Assembly (NCBI GenBank): GCA_910574455.1
Contig: CAJSYZ010000007.1
Coordinates: 4,168,461 to 4,232,460 of the forward strand
DNA from: Trichaptum fuscoviolaceum
Taxonomy: Eukaryota > Basidiomycota > Agaricomycetes > Hymenochaetales > Trichaptaceae
DNA: 64,000 nt
Reading direction: 5' to 3'
Part shown: positions 1 to 10,583 of the stretch, in pieces
How positions within the stretch are numbered: position 1 is the first letter of the stretch
How the letters are laid out: the number at the start of each line of letters is the position of its first letter
The notes under the pieces: model-generated
What the model saw: only the letters and a program-made list of their open reading frames with translations
Database searches by the model: none
Told to the model about the DNA's origin: nothing
Made by a program: the position numbers and the translations under genes

Positions 1-1
1 T

Positions 2-1037
2 AACCCAGCCGTACGTCGCCTCCTCAGTCACTACTTAGATACTCTTCCCCTTCATCAACGAACTGGGGAATAAGTTCAGTCACTTATGACCATTTACCAT
101 AACACAGGTGACAATCGCCCTTGCGACCTTCCGCTCCTTCCCCTGGCGGCTCGTGCCATTCTACATCCTCGCCCAGCTTCTGGGCGCGATTGTCGGCGCC
201 GCCATCACCTATGCCGTGTACGTCCACGCCATTGACCTCGCCGAGGGCGGCTCCGGTGTGCGCACCGTCCCCGGTACCGCGAAACTCTTTGGCACCTACG
301 CGGTGAGCTATTTGGGGAACGCGGGTGCGTTTTTCGATGAGGTGCGTTCTATTTCTATTCATCGTTCTCTTTCCTTTTTCTACATATGTTACTGATAATT
401 TTTATATGACTACCTATAATATTAACAGTTTATAGGCACGTTCCTCCTCGTCATCGTCCTCCTTGCTGTTACCGACAAACGGAACGGCTCCCCGCCCGCG
501 GGCTTGCTCCCCATCGCGTTGTTCTTCACGCTTTTCGGCATCGGCATGACTTTCGGCGCGCAGACCGGCTTCGCAGTCAACCCCGCTCGAGACCTCGGCC
601 CACGCATCTTGACCGCTATGGTCGGCTACGGGAGAGAGGTATTCAACTTCAGGCAGTGAGTCCCCTTCCTGCACTGTCATGCTCATGCCACGATGTGGAG
701 ATTAGAAGTTCTGACGCGAAAGCGCTTGTACTATTTGATGAAATAGCCAATACTGGATATGGTGTCCTGTCATTGCGCCTATCTGCGGTGCGCTTGTTGC
801 GACGTTCGTGTACGACTGCTTCCTCTTCGGAGACGTAGACAGTCTGTTGACCCGCCCGTGAGTGCACCACCACCTCTACAGCCCCGTCCCCCTTATTTCT
901 CTTGTCTACTTGAGACTGGTCACTAACTATGTATAACTTGGTCTCGGACTTGCAGAAGCAAGAAAGCTCGTGCAGTGGGAGTCAAGGAGTATGCGCCAAA
1001 TGCCAAGGATCCTGCGGAGATTCCGGATCAGGTGTGA
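2..1037 (+). CDS. Aquaporin / MIP-family channel, 3' part (5' end outside the window)
   Basis: Major intrinsic protein: a six-helix membrane channel for water and/or small neutral solutes. The first NPA box is split by an intron: Asn-Pro-Ala is coded at 2-10, a GTACGT donor follows at 11, and translation resumes at 108 with VTIALATF. The second box is FAVNPARDLGPR at about 568-605. Exons read approximately 2-10, 108-341, 436-655, 747-857 and 956-1037, ending in a lysine-rich tail (SKKARAVGVKEYAPNAKDP). The helices before and between the boxes are hydrophobic and Ala/Val-rich, and the YWIWCPVIAPICGALV segment matches the last helix of the family. The start codon and first two or so helices lie upstream of the window. 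Whether it is a water channel or an aquaglyceroporin cannot be decided without the missing N-terminal selectivity residues, although Asp after the second NPAR is common in glycerol-type channels. Confidence 0.93.
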
Positions 1038-1650
1038 TTCGAGTACGAGGCATGACACCGGCCAGTCAACGGCTGTCATCAATCTCCCTTCTATCTCTTT
1101 TCCTGCAATTCTGCTTTTTATACAACAATATGCAATCGAGAACCGACCAGAGAAGCAAAGTGATTTCAATCATTCGAGTCTTCAATCTGCTACGCCATTT
1201 TAGTTCAACCCACACTCCTCTTCGCAGTCTGTTCTTTCATTTTTTTCCTTTTGTCGTAGCCTCTCGCAAGCTTAAAAACGTAAATCACCGTCTCCGCTCA
1301 ACCTCAGTCGTAATAGTGCATTCAAAGCAACTCACTGTATTTGTATCATTGCCCATCCTGTTTTTTTTCTTGTTCATGGCATCACGAAAGTCCGCTGTAG
1401 TTCCGCTGTAAGTGTATTCATATATTACCTTCGAAGTATAGTCTGTAAAAATTGTCAATCTTAAATTGATCGCAGAACCTCATGCTTGATAAACTTGATA
1501 CGCGTAATTAATTGTTGTGTACTGTAAATCATGTATGGGGGTACTAATAACTATTACAGCATAATGAGAAGGCATTGTGAGTAGTACAGGGGTATCGCTC
1601 GTGTGAACCTCGTAAGGTACTACTTCGAAAGCTGGACTGATGCCAACTGA
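1038..1650. other. Intergenic, 3' ends of aquaporin and STE3-1
   Basis: About 0.6 kb between two convergent genes. It is AT-rich with pyrimidine tracts and has no ORF with family-like features. I checked both strands for short ORFs ending Cys-x-x-x-stop; the few matches lacked an ATG or had unsuitable residues. Confidence 0.6.
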
Positions 1651-3371
1651 TTAGGCTCGCAATGGCAGGGCGACCCGAGGCGACGTATCCAATTCACCGC
1701 CATCGTCATCCCGGTCTTTCGTCGTGTCAGTCTCGAGACCGAGATCGATTTCGTGCACGATTGTGACATCCGTGGCAGGCTCGGTCAGAGAGGGCTCGTA
1801 AACCTTTGTCTTTGTCGCATCTCCCGCCGCCACCGCCTCACCTCGGGCGTGCGGAGGGTTTCGAGTGCTTTCAACGGGACCGACGACGTCTGGGAGATTT
1901 TTCATGGCGTAATGGCCATTCGAGCCGTACGCGTACGCTTCGATGTCGTCCCCGGAGCGGTGGGTCATGATGGAGTCGCGGGCGTCTTGTGAGGCGTTGA
2001 GGGATCCTAGGCTGATCCTATTTCGTGAAATGATATCAGTTTGATGGGTGGGCAATAGAAAGAGGAAAAGGGTCTTGCATAGCAGGATCATTCGCGCCAG
2101 CATTCGCCGACCCAAAGCGTATCGTCGACGCCTCGCCAGACTTCCCAGCCGCCTGCGCCCCCCTCCGCTGGCCTCTGAGCCTACTAAACACCAGCCCAAA
2201 CACCCGGCGGTACTTCGCGCGCGCCTCCGCGTGCAGGCCGCACAGCGCAAAGATCACGAGGCCGAGGAAGGGGCAGACCCACTGGTCGAAGCGCACGGCA
2301 TACACGGACCAGACGTTCGACCGCCACAGCGCCGCGGGGATGCGCTCCGGCGCCGCCCAGTGCGCGTGCACGGCGGCCCACCCGGGGTAGAATATAAGCG
2401 AGGCGCGCGAGCGCGAGTGGTTGGCGACGACCTTGAGGATGCCGAGGGGCAGCGTAAGGACGCCGTCGATCGTGCCCAGAGCGAGGAACCGGAAGTAGTA
2501 CCCTTCGCTCTTCATAGAGGATATTAACGCCTGGGTCTCCCGCGGTCTGTGGTAGTAGAGGTAGATGATCTTGGCTAAAAGGCGATGTGGGTACGTGAGG
2601 GATTGAGTTCGTATCGCGATGGAAACTGTGACGGAGAAACATACGTGCGTAGAATAGAATTGAGATTGTTGGAAATAATGGAATCCATATTTCCAGTAAG
2701 AGTATGCTAAGCCCGGTCGGTAACCAGTGATCCGCACACCCCTTCTCCTCGATAATATCATACCGGTCGACCTGAACGATATAATCTGTGGCATCAAGAG
2801 TGTAATTTACATGATATCAGAACTGATACATTTCATCCCTCGGTGGACGGGTGATTTGCTTACAGAATATCATGCTAAGGATAGGGAACCCAACGCACAG
2901 AGACAGATCAAATGCGATTTCCCTGTGCTACATTGTCGAATATAAATTAGCAAGAAATTGGGTGCAATGAAGCGGAGTGGACGCACTTTCTGTGCTGGAG
3001 AGATACGCAGGGTGTCCCTACGACTTATGATCCTGTACAAGTTTCGCGTTATAACCAGCGAGCACGCAGGAAGAGCAATATTCGTTGCGAGAAAAATGTG
3101 AGTAGCTGCGTCGATCGTTCATTAAACATAATTTAGGCATGGAGCTTTGAAAAAGGGAGGACTTACTCAAATCACACCACACTGGGGCAATATCATTGGT
3201 GTTGTCCTTCCAGACAATACTGTTGACACCTTGTCCAAAGCCAAACAGTATGGCCCAGGCAGCGAACGCGCATATCCCAATGCTATAGGTCATGCAGGTG
3301 AGCATGGGAAGAAGAATAAGCAGACAGCCGATGAAGTTCGCGAAAGGGACCAGAGGATAGGTGGGATCCAT
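1651..3371 (-). CDS. STE3: STE3-like fungal pheromone receptor (GPCR), copy 1
   Basis: Seven-helix G-protein-coupled receptor of the fungal STE3 class, which senses farnesylated lipopeptide pheromones at the plasma membrane and signals through a heterotrimeric G protein. The N-terminus MDPTYPLVPFANFIGCLL is the family signature, followed by IVWKDNTNDIAPVWCDL. Later exons give THIFLATNIALPACSLVITR, then IYLYYHRPRETQALISS, and the conserved loop/helix stretch VWSVYAVRFDQWVCPFLGL. The C-tail continues across a probable intron near 2021-2115 into LGSLNASQDARDSIMTHRSG and stops at 1651; without that splice the frame stops at 2036. The long acidic cytoplasmic tail is usual for the family. Two intact paralogues and a pseudogene lie within 18 kb. 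Mating versus non-mating role cannot be told from sequence alone. Confidence 0.9.
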
Positions 3372-4169
3372 TTTCTCAGTGCACGTTCGCTTCTGGGGAA
3401 CAAGAGCTTGCTTTGGAACATCTTTTATAAGTATGCAAGAAGCATGATAAAGGTAGCCAGAGTGTTTAGTGAAAGATGACCATTGTCAAACCTGTCTGTA
3501 GAGCATCACGACTGTATTTTGGACTCGAGATGGAACAGAAAGCGAGCACAACGTCGCGCTGCATTTTTCTATCCCACCGTGGCCGAGACTGCGACCGACT
3601 CCACATGCTGAGCGCATCGGGCCTCTTTAGACATACAAAGTCTATAAAAGTCAGTTAACAGAGCATGTACCAATCAATGTTCTCCTTCAAACATCAGACT
3701 GTCGCTGGAAAGGTTTCCATGGACAGAACAACAGTCTAGGTGAGCACAATCACCTGTGATACAGCTGAGCTATAAGTGGTGTATGGCGTAGCGAAGTTAG
3801 AAGACTGACCAACGAAGAAATGATCATCCTCCGTCCTCTGACCGATGAGAAAGCATCATATGCATCATACCTACTATAAGACCTCACAGCGACGCCCGGC
3901 CACTGCGGCTAGCCTAATTGCGTTAGCCGTCCTAACCAAGCTCAGGTGGATAATTGCAGTGCACCACCATCTTTTTGAATTGACCCCGCGTTTGATTGGA
4001 CAACGCGATCTTTGATTGACTTTGAAAGGATACCCGCGCATTGAGATGCAATGATTGATAGTGTCGAGCCTGCAGACAAATCCTCGAATCGAAGGACATG
4101 CAAGATAGACATGAATTCAGGGATGTAGATTACAACTTAGCTAGACAATTATTGAGACGAATCTCGGGA
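3372..4169. other. Intergenic between STE3-1 and CDC43
   Basis: About 0.8 kb upstream of STE3-1 and downstream of CDC43. No gene recognised. Short Cys-x-x-x-stop candidates on either strand (for example near 3652-3666 and 3873-3887, minus) have in-frame stops or no ATG and do not look like pheromone precursors. Confidence 0.5.
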
Positions 4170-5741
4170 TTATTCATGACCTTGACAAGAGATGTGAGAG
4201 CGAGCCCATCGTGCAGTCTCTTCGCTGGCGTTGATAAGCGGATCAAGGCGGGCGAGATGCCAGCTCTCGACGATCTGCCTGTGGCGCTCTTTGGCTCGCT
4301 CTTGTTCTTCGTTATTATCCTCGTCGTTGTCCACCGGTTGGCCGAGTTCCTCGAATCCCGGGGGATATACAGCAAGTGCGGCGATCCCGAGGTACGTGTG
4401 ATATGGGTCTGCATGCTCATCCGGCCCTTTGGCAATTCCGCCTATTCGAAACTGACTGCGCGCGAGAAATGAGGCGTTGGCGTCTCTGTTGACGATCTCA
4501 CTCGCACCCAAGATCTACATATAAATTAGAGGCAGTTCAATCACACCACAGTCTTCAGAAACGTACATCGAGAGCCGCGCCACACCAAAAACTATAACAG
4601 ACGTCCGCGTCCTTCTCTGTCCTACCTTTGAAGCCCCCCTCGTCAGCACATTGCTTGGTAACTAGCCACCGGGTAATGAGTCGCTTTTGTGGACCTGTCA
4701 GCTCTGCGAGGCTGTAAAACTCTTTCGGGACGAGTGCAAGGCTGGCCAAAGCACAATATGTTGGGCCGCCTGTTCATATTCGTTTAAGGCGTCCCTCAAG
4801 TGAAAGATTAAATCCAATGATACCTTGTGCTTCATTGCCAGGGCTTGTGCCAAATCCACCTTCGTAAGACTTATGAATAGCTCACTTACAATACTCGTAG
4901 GATTGAGAATAGTCGACTTACGAGGCATTGTTTAATGTACGCGATTGCTCTCGGAACATCTACACCGCTCCAGTCATTCAGCATGGCCGAGACAGCAAAT
5001 GCAGTATACACTGTTCGCATGTCTGCTTCAGCTTGTCCAGGTATCGAAGTGAAGCTAAAAACGCAGCGAAATATCAGCGCTAAACAAGAAAGGCGAGGCG
5101 CTTTGATACTGACCTTCCAACCTTCGTTTGAGTTGCTCGAAGAAGATTGAGAAGGCCTATCCGATCCAATCGGCTAAAGTCATCGCGGAGGATTGCAAGA
5201 GCTAAAAGAGCTGTGTACGTCATGATAAGATGAGGCGGGTTTGCATCAAAATTGAGGGGAGTAGCCTGCAGTAGTTCAGAATGAGCAGTAGTCAGAAATC
5301 ACGTATTTGCTACATACAGATGGGCCATCGTGGTCAACCGCCATGAACGGACTTGGAGTGAAGCCTCCTATACGTCCATGACTTGTCTCTGCTCTTCACG
5401 GATGCGTCAGTGTTCGAAAGTTAGATATCTTGGAGGAAACGTACGCGTAGAAGGTCTGGAAACCTGTTGTGCCCAAATCCAGTTTCTCCACGCCTCACGG
5501 TCTGCCTCGCTCACTTTTTGGTCCAACAATCCGACAAGGTCTAATGCACCTAAGCAATAGAATCCAACAGCTACTCTGAAATCAATAGTGATTGGGTGAG
5601 AATCGGAAATAAATAGGATGCTTCCATTTCTTACCGAGATGAGTCTGCTTCCGCCATACTTCCTGGCAGCCCTAACAAACATCGCTTGGAGAAGTTTGCA
5701 TGTCCCGGTTTGTTGAGTACTTCATCAATGATGGTCGACAT
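4170..5741 (-). CDS. CDC43: Geranylgeranyltransferase type I beta subunit
   Basis: Catalytic beta subunit of protein geranylgeranyltransferase I, which attaches a C20 prenyl group to CaaX proteins ending mostly in Leu (Rho/Cdc42 type) in the cytosol, together with the shared alpha subunit. Exons assembled by eye give, in order: VAVGFYCLGALDLVGLL and AWRNWIWAQQ (first alpha-alpha repeat); DMRTVYTAFAVSAMLNDWSG; SYEGGFGTSPGNEAQGGPTYCALA, split by an intron; WLVTKQCADEGGFKGRTEK and DADVCYSFWCGAAL; then FRIGGIAKGPDEHADPYHTY. The Asp-x-Cys-Tyr-Ser-Phe-Trp segment and the following His-x-Asp-x-x-His-Thr-Tyr stretch carry the expected zinc ligands and active-site region. The protein ends ISCQGHE with stop at 4170. 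The start at 5741 (MSTIIDEVLNKPGH) is the first suitable ATG. At least six introns. It lies between an STE3 gene and a lipase on the same strand. Pheromones are normally farnesylated by a different beta subunit (Ram1), so proximity need not mean function. Confidence 0.9.
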
Positions 5742-5979
5742 GGTTCAGTTGCCCAACTCTGATGCCTTTGCTAGACAATCTAAGCGAAAGTATGTTTGTA
5801 TCTAAAGCTGATGATAACCCGAAGCACGTGTCTGCACACCGATTTCCCCCCTTTTGCGTCTTTTTATCCCCTTCTTCTTGTTTCCTCACCCCTTAATATT
5901 TTCCGGAAGTTGAGGATGTACCACGATGTATAATAATTAGAACAGCGCAAATTAATTGCTGAAATACAGATACAGTTAG

Positions 5980-8044
5980 TTAGAACCCATCATCGTACAA
6001 CTTTCTCGACAAAGACACATAAAATCTCTCCAAATCAAACTTTAATCTCGGATCCTTGGACTCTTGCTTCTTACGTTTCTCCACCTCCTTCGCAGAAGTC
6101 ACTGATGATGGGCTTTCAGTCTTACCCTTGGATGTATATGGGACTTGCTCCGTAATCCAGCTTACAACAGCTGATAATTGGTCCGTTGACGCCTTAACCA
6201 CGTCGTCCGTTTCCTCGCGCTGAGGCTTACCCTTAGATTCAAGAGGGGTTGGAGATACTTTCTTTCCATCCTTCTGGTCGCGTTTCTCTTCCTCTCGCTT
6301 CCAAGCGCCGACAAATCGACCCCAGTCTCGCCAGCTCCAGCCGTCTCCTGTAAGGTTGAGATCCAACTTAGAGAACGGGTCAGACAACGAATTTTTGACG
6401 ATGGTCGGGAGCGATATGTCGACATGCCAATCGAGATCAATATTCAAGCCGCGGGATCCTCGAATATCCCAGTGGTCGCATCCTTCGATGGTCCCCAAGA
6501 ACTCGCCCCATTTCGCACTTCGAATGCTCACGAGCCCGTCGTTGCCCCAGTCCTCTCTTTCCCAGGGAGCTAAGGGTGGCCAGGACGGTGGTCGTTGTCC
6601 TCCTGATTCGTCCCATATAGTTCGTTCTTTTTCTTCTACACCATCAAGAACCATCTTTGGCAGCCAGAGCGGATGCCAGACGCTCATGCTCTCAGTTCGG
6701 GATGCAACGCTGTAGTACTTTACGTTCGGACTGTCCGGAGTTGAAGGATTGAACTCATTCTCCAGATAGTGGGTAGTCAGACACGCGTACGCCGGTGAAT
6801 CGAAGATAGATAGGAGAAGGGTTGTGAACGAAGAGGGTAGGCTGCTGAAGGAAAATTGTGTACCAGACGGCGTAGGCGGAGGGTCAGGAAGTTCTAGAGA
6901 CTTGTTATTGTGCTTGATCTTTCCGAGCCCAATGTTCTCCTGAAAAAAGTATTGACTATAAGATTGGATATTGTCCATTAAACATTCTAGATCACATACT
7001 GTGCACCAGTCCATGAATGGGCTTCCACGGTGTGGAGTGCACACAGTCGTTAAGGAGATGGGAGTATATTCCTTCGGTTTGACGTGCGAGATTAAATGTC
7101 GACAATCGAGACCACCCATTGAATGCGCCACGAAGTTAACTTCTTGGCCACGGGCTTTTTCACGAAGGAATTTATCCATACTTTCGGCACGAGAAGCCAC
7201 AGACCCAGTCCTAATAATATTGACGGTTAGGCACGAATATAGTAGAATATTTAATGAACGCACCCTGGTACGCCCGTAACAATCACATCCGCACCGATCG
7301 TCTTTTTAAGTACCTTCAGGACATTACTCCAATAGTGTGTCTGCAGCATGGGAAAGGAGGCTGGCCCTCTGACATCAAAACCATAAAGGCCTTTGGTACA
7401 ACATTCGTTAGCAACTCATATAATAATCTCGTGTATGAGCTCACCATGGCAGAGAACTATTGGATGACGAGGCTTCCTGATGGGGTCATACAGTACGGGA
7501 CTGAGGAGAAGTTGTTGTATGGGTGATATTGAAGCAATCGTGTCCCCGTGTTGACGCGAAGGAGAGCGTTTGACGGGCTCCTGGTCCGGTGATGGCGAAG
7601 GAGGAGAAGACGAAGTCGATTGACTGCTCTCCTCGATCATATACTCTGAGTCTGAGTCATAGGAATGCGAATCTTGGGCGGTTATGGAGTATGCATGGCG
7701 GGATCCGTAGGGAAGCCGTAGGCTTGAAGTAGTCCTCAGTTTATGCCACCTCAATAGAAGTTCATCGGCACCTTTGTACACATATTAGTCGACTTTTCGC
7801 ATGAAGATACCTTCTTACCTGACGAGAAGGAATTCCCTACATCCGTGAAACGCGCTGCGAGCAAATCCCTGACAGGTACCTTCTCTAGCTCCGGTGCCTT
7901 CCACCTTGTCGAGCTGTCCCTCACTGGATCGATTTCCGCCTTTTGCGCAATAATATACTGGTTGGATATCGTAAGCGTTGATACAACATTGAATAGGCGT
8001 TTCAATAGTCGTGCAACTGGTATGGGCAAAGACAAGCAATGCAT
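5980..8044 (-). CDS. Tgl2-like alpha/beta-hydrolase lipase
   Basis: Serine lipase of the fungal Tgl2 (mitochondrial triacylglycerol lipase) type. Exon 1 (from ATG at 8044, MHCLSLPIPVARLLKRLF) is basic and hydrophobic and could be a mitochondrial or membrane-targeting sequence. An intron at about 7818-7771 leads to a Ser-rich stretch and the strand PIVLCHG, spliced to LYGFDVRGPASFPMLQTHYW (oxyanion region). The nucleophile elbow is VNFVAHSMGGLDCRHL; further downstream are TPHRGSPFMDW, then the probable catalytic Asp in WGNDGLVSIRSAKWGEFLG and His in CDHWDIRG. A Lys/Glu-rich low-complexity segment precedes the end YVSLSRKLYDDGF. Introns at about 7442-7389, 7270-7209 and 7006-6941. The S-D-H triad appears complete. 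The substrate (triacylglycerol, ester or phospholipid) is inferred from family only. Confidence 0.85.
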
Positions 8045-9023
8045 GACGTAGGTTTTTCGCAGGTCAAGGATCGTCCATAAAGTTTATGTTTAGTCGAGGT
8101 GTCAAGGTTTTGCAATGTTCAAGTATTTAATTTCCCAGCATTGAACTGTCGTGGATTTGATTAAGTGTTGATAGACTGGGCTCCTAGCAGGTGAAAGCGA
8201 ACAGAATGTCGCTCTGCCCCACAACTTGAAGTTGGACCGCGTGAATAATTACCCTGAACTTGAAGTTGGTAAACACCTCTGCCAGTGCGCCAAATAAAGA
8301 TTAGATAAATTGAAACTAGCACATCTAATCAGATATGACTTTAATAACTTTAATTTATGCAAGGTACAGATTTTATGCTACTCGTTTGTTTAGATTCCGT
8401 GGAAATCGATGTATTCTCTATGAGTCAGATACCCCGAAGCTTCCTTGCAATACCCCAGTTTCCGTACCCGCATGGATGATCTGTCTTCCTCGGTATCCGG
8501 AAATCACGTCTCCTCTACATAGCCTATACTTTGCTTATTCCATGAGCCACAGAATGGTAAACCATTCAAGCTTGCAGTGGATAAAGTAGTGGGGAGGATA
8601 CTTAAGTGCCGGTCTCTCACCGGCTATGTCGAGGAAGCTAACCAATCAGCGTTATCGGCCGAGTGTTGCTGTTCCTGAGACGCCCTTAGAGCGCAAAGTC
8701 ACTCAGGAATCGGAATGGTCCGATAGCACGTACTCGTACAAAATCCACCGACTTTTTGACGTACAACATATGTATGCATGCTCAAGTCCGTAATATTAAA
8801 GTGGGGATATCTATCTATAGGGTTAGTAACTGTAGTACAAGTTGAATCGTGGCACGTAATGGGCGGTTGTCATAGAACGGTCCGTTAGAGTGAATGTATT
8901 TTGGTCGAGTCATAGTTAGTGGAGTCATCGAAGTTATCGAAACGGAGCGGGAGGTAGGTCCGGAGAGTGAGGCCCAAGGGCGGCTGAAGTGAAGCATGAA
9001 CTGAGGGTCAATAATATCGTTAA
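8045..9023. other. Intergenic between arrestin-like gene and lipase
   Basis: About 1 kb with no ORF of recognisable family. I checked for Cys-x-x-x-stop ends on both strands and found nothing plausible: a 14-codon ORF at 8085 ending CSSI, and an ATG-less frame ending CCCS near 8660-8680. It may hold the lipase promoter and the arrestin gene's 3' UTR. Confidence 0.5.
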
Positions 9024-10583
9024 TCATCGAACTAAACCCATGTACGAACTCCGGGCGCTGCTCACGGCAGAGCTCGTATGTTCAAGCGCAGACGAGTGCT
9101 GCAGTAAGCCGATAGCTGGAACCGGTGCGTGGCCTTGCACCAGCATCTCGTGTTCAGGGCTGTCGAACGCGTCCGTGGTTAAGTCGATAGGTTGTTCGTA
9201 TTCAAAACTTGGGATATGGTCCGCTGTGCTCGCGGGTGGTCGCACGCTCACTCGAATAAGGTACTGTGGCATTTCAAGTCAGCTTGCGAGTTCAGAGAGG
9301 GTGCACGATGGCTTACCTGAACCTCCGCAACTTTGTCAATCCTCCAGGACGTCTGCGTTCCCGGATCCAAGCTTCGTAGTTCAGAGGAGATGACGCTCAC
9401 GCCTACTCGGGATTCGTCCGTGTGCACTACGTTGGCGACGCCGAGGACGCGATTGAAGGTACTGACCGTGCGTCCACCATCCACCCATGCCCGCATGCGC
9501 TTAATGAGCTGGATGCGTACTGCTGACAAGAGGAGCTTTGTGATAGCTGGTGCGTGCGGAGAGACGATACTAAGGTTGACGGGGATCGGGTCGTATGCTG
9601 CGAATGAGAGCGTTGAAGGTAAGGACAGCTAAACGTCCGGAAACACATCAGATCTACTCGGTTTAGCGAGGAAGGGGGGGATACGTACGGCAACTACAGG
9701 GGGAGAGTAACCAGGGCATTTCTTCCAGGTCGCATTGAGGCGGATCACCTTTACGTGGTCGTTTTCAGTATCAAGCGTAGGCACATAAGGGTCAATAACG
9801 ATATCCGGAATCGGGCTCAGTAATGGTCCATTCGCAAATGACCGCGGTAGGTATAGAACGGGTATTTTCAAGCTGCAAACGATGTCAAATTAGGAGGGCG
9901 ATAAGTAAGCGCATTCGACCTACGAGTTGTTCCTGCGGAGACCTTTTCGTACGACAGTAGCCTTCACCCAATACTTGATTTCGGTGGTGACACCAGGCTG
10001 GTACGAAGTACTGCTGGGGGGTAGGATCGTATGACGTCCGGAGGCGTAGGTAGGGAATGGTAATGAGATGGAGTGACCAGTTTCCCACTCGCCTGTACTT
10101 AATGGGCGGAGAGTTGAGGACGAGGATAGTACATCGACATTCACTGCACCGCTGACGAGTCCCCTTTCGGTGAACGTGTTTGTGACTCGGCCGCAAAGCT
10201 AAAGAAGTAGTTCTTAGTGTCTTTCAAAACGAAGGAAGCAAGGAGATGCGACGAACAGCAACGGTAACACCGGCGACGTTCTTTAGATCGCCGGAAAGCG
10301 TAACGCGAGCTTCGACAATCCCGTTGCGACCGTAGGAAGCTAAGCTAGTTCCCCAAGCTCTGGGGCCAAGACTGAGCCCTAAATTCTTGGTTTGGTAGAC
10401 ATAAGCCGAAGAAGAGGAGCTGGAGACGCCGGACTCTGAGATAGTAGGCGAGTGGAGGACTAGCTCCGCTCGGCCAGCAACAGGCGAGTAAGACGGCGAG
10501 GGGCGGGAGTCCGTGGACGACCTCGAATACGATGGCGGATGGTCGAATGCGTCCATGTCGTACAATAATTCCTTCCTTGACAT
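9024..10583 (-). CDS. Arrestin-like (ART / alpha-arrestin) protein
   Basis: Beta-sandwich arrestin-fold protein of the fungal alpha-arrestin type; family members act as adaptors that recruit ubiquitin ligase to membrane proteins for endocytosis. The N-terminus MDAFDHPPSYSRSSTDSRPS has a PPSY motif (PPxY-like, a WW-domain ligand), as expected for ART proteins that bind Rsp5. Following exons give SPVAGRAELVLHSP, LSGDLKNVAGVTVAVRR, LSTGEWETGHSISLPFPTY, GVTTEIKYWVKATVVRKGLRR (end of the N-domain), then IPVLYLPRSFANGPLLSPIP, LSAVRIQLIKRMRAWVDGGR and SWRIDKVAEVQYLIRVSVRP (C-domain). Stop at 9024. The start could be 10583 or 10556; both are in frame. Four or more introns. The last exon border is the least certain. 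Confidence 0.78.

Noticed and set aside
4098..4472. 124-codon plus-strand ORF
   Set aside because: Antisense shadow of the last CDC43 exon.
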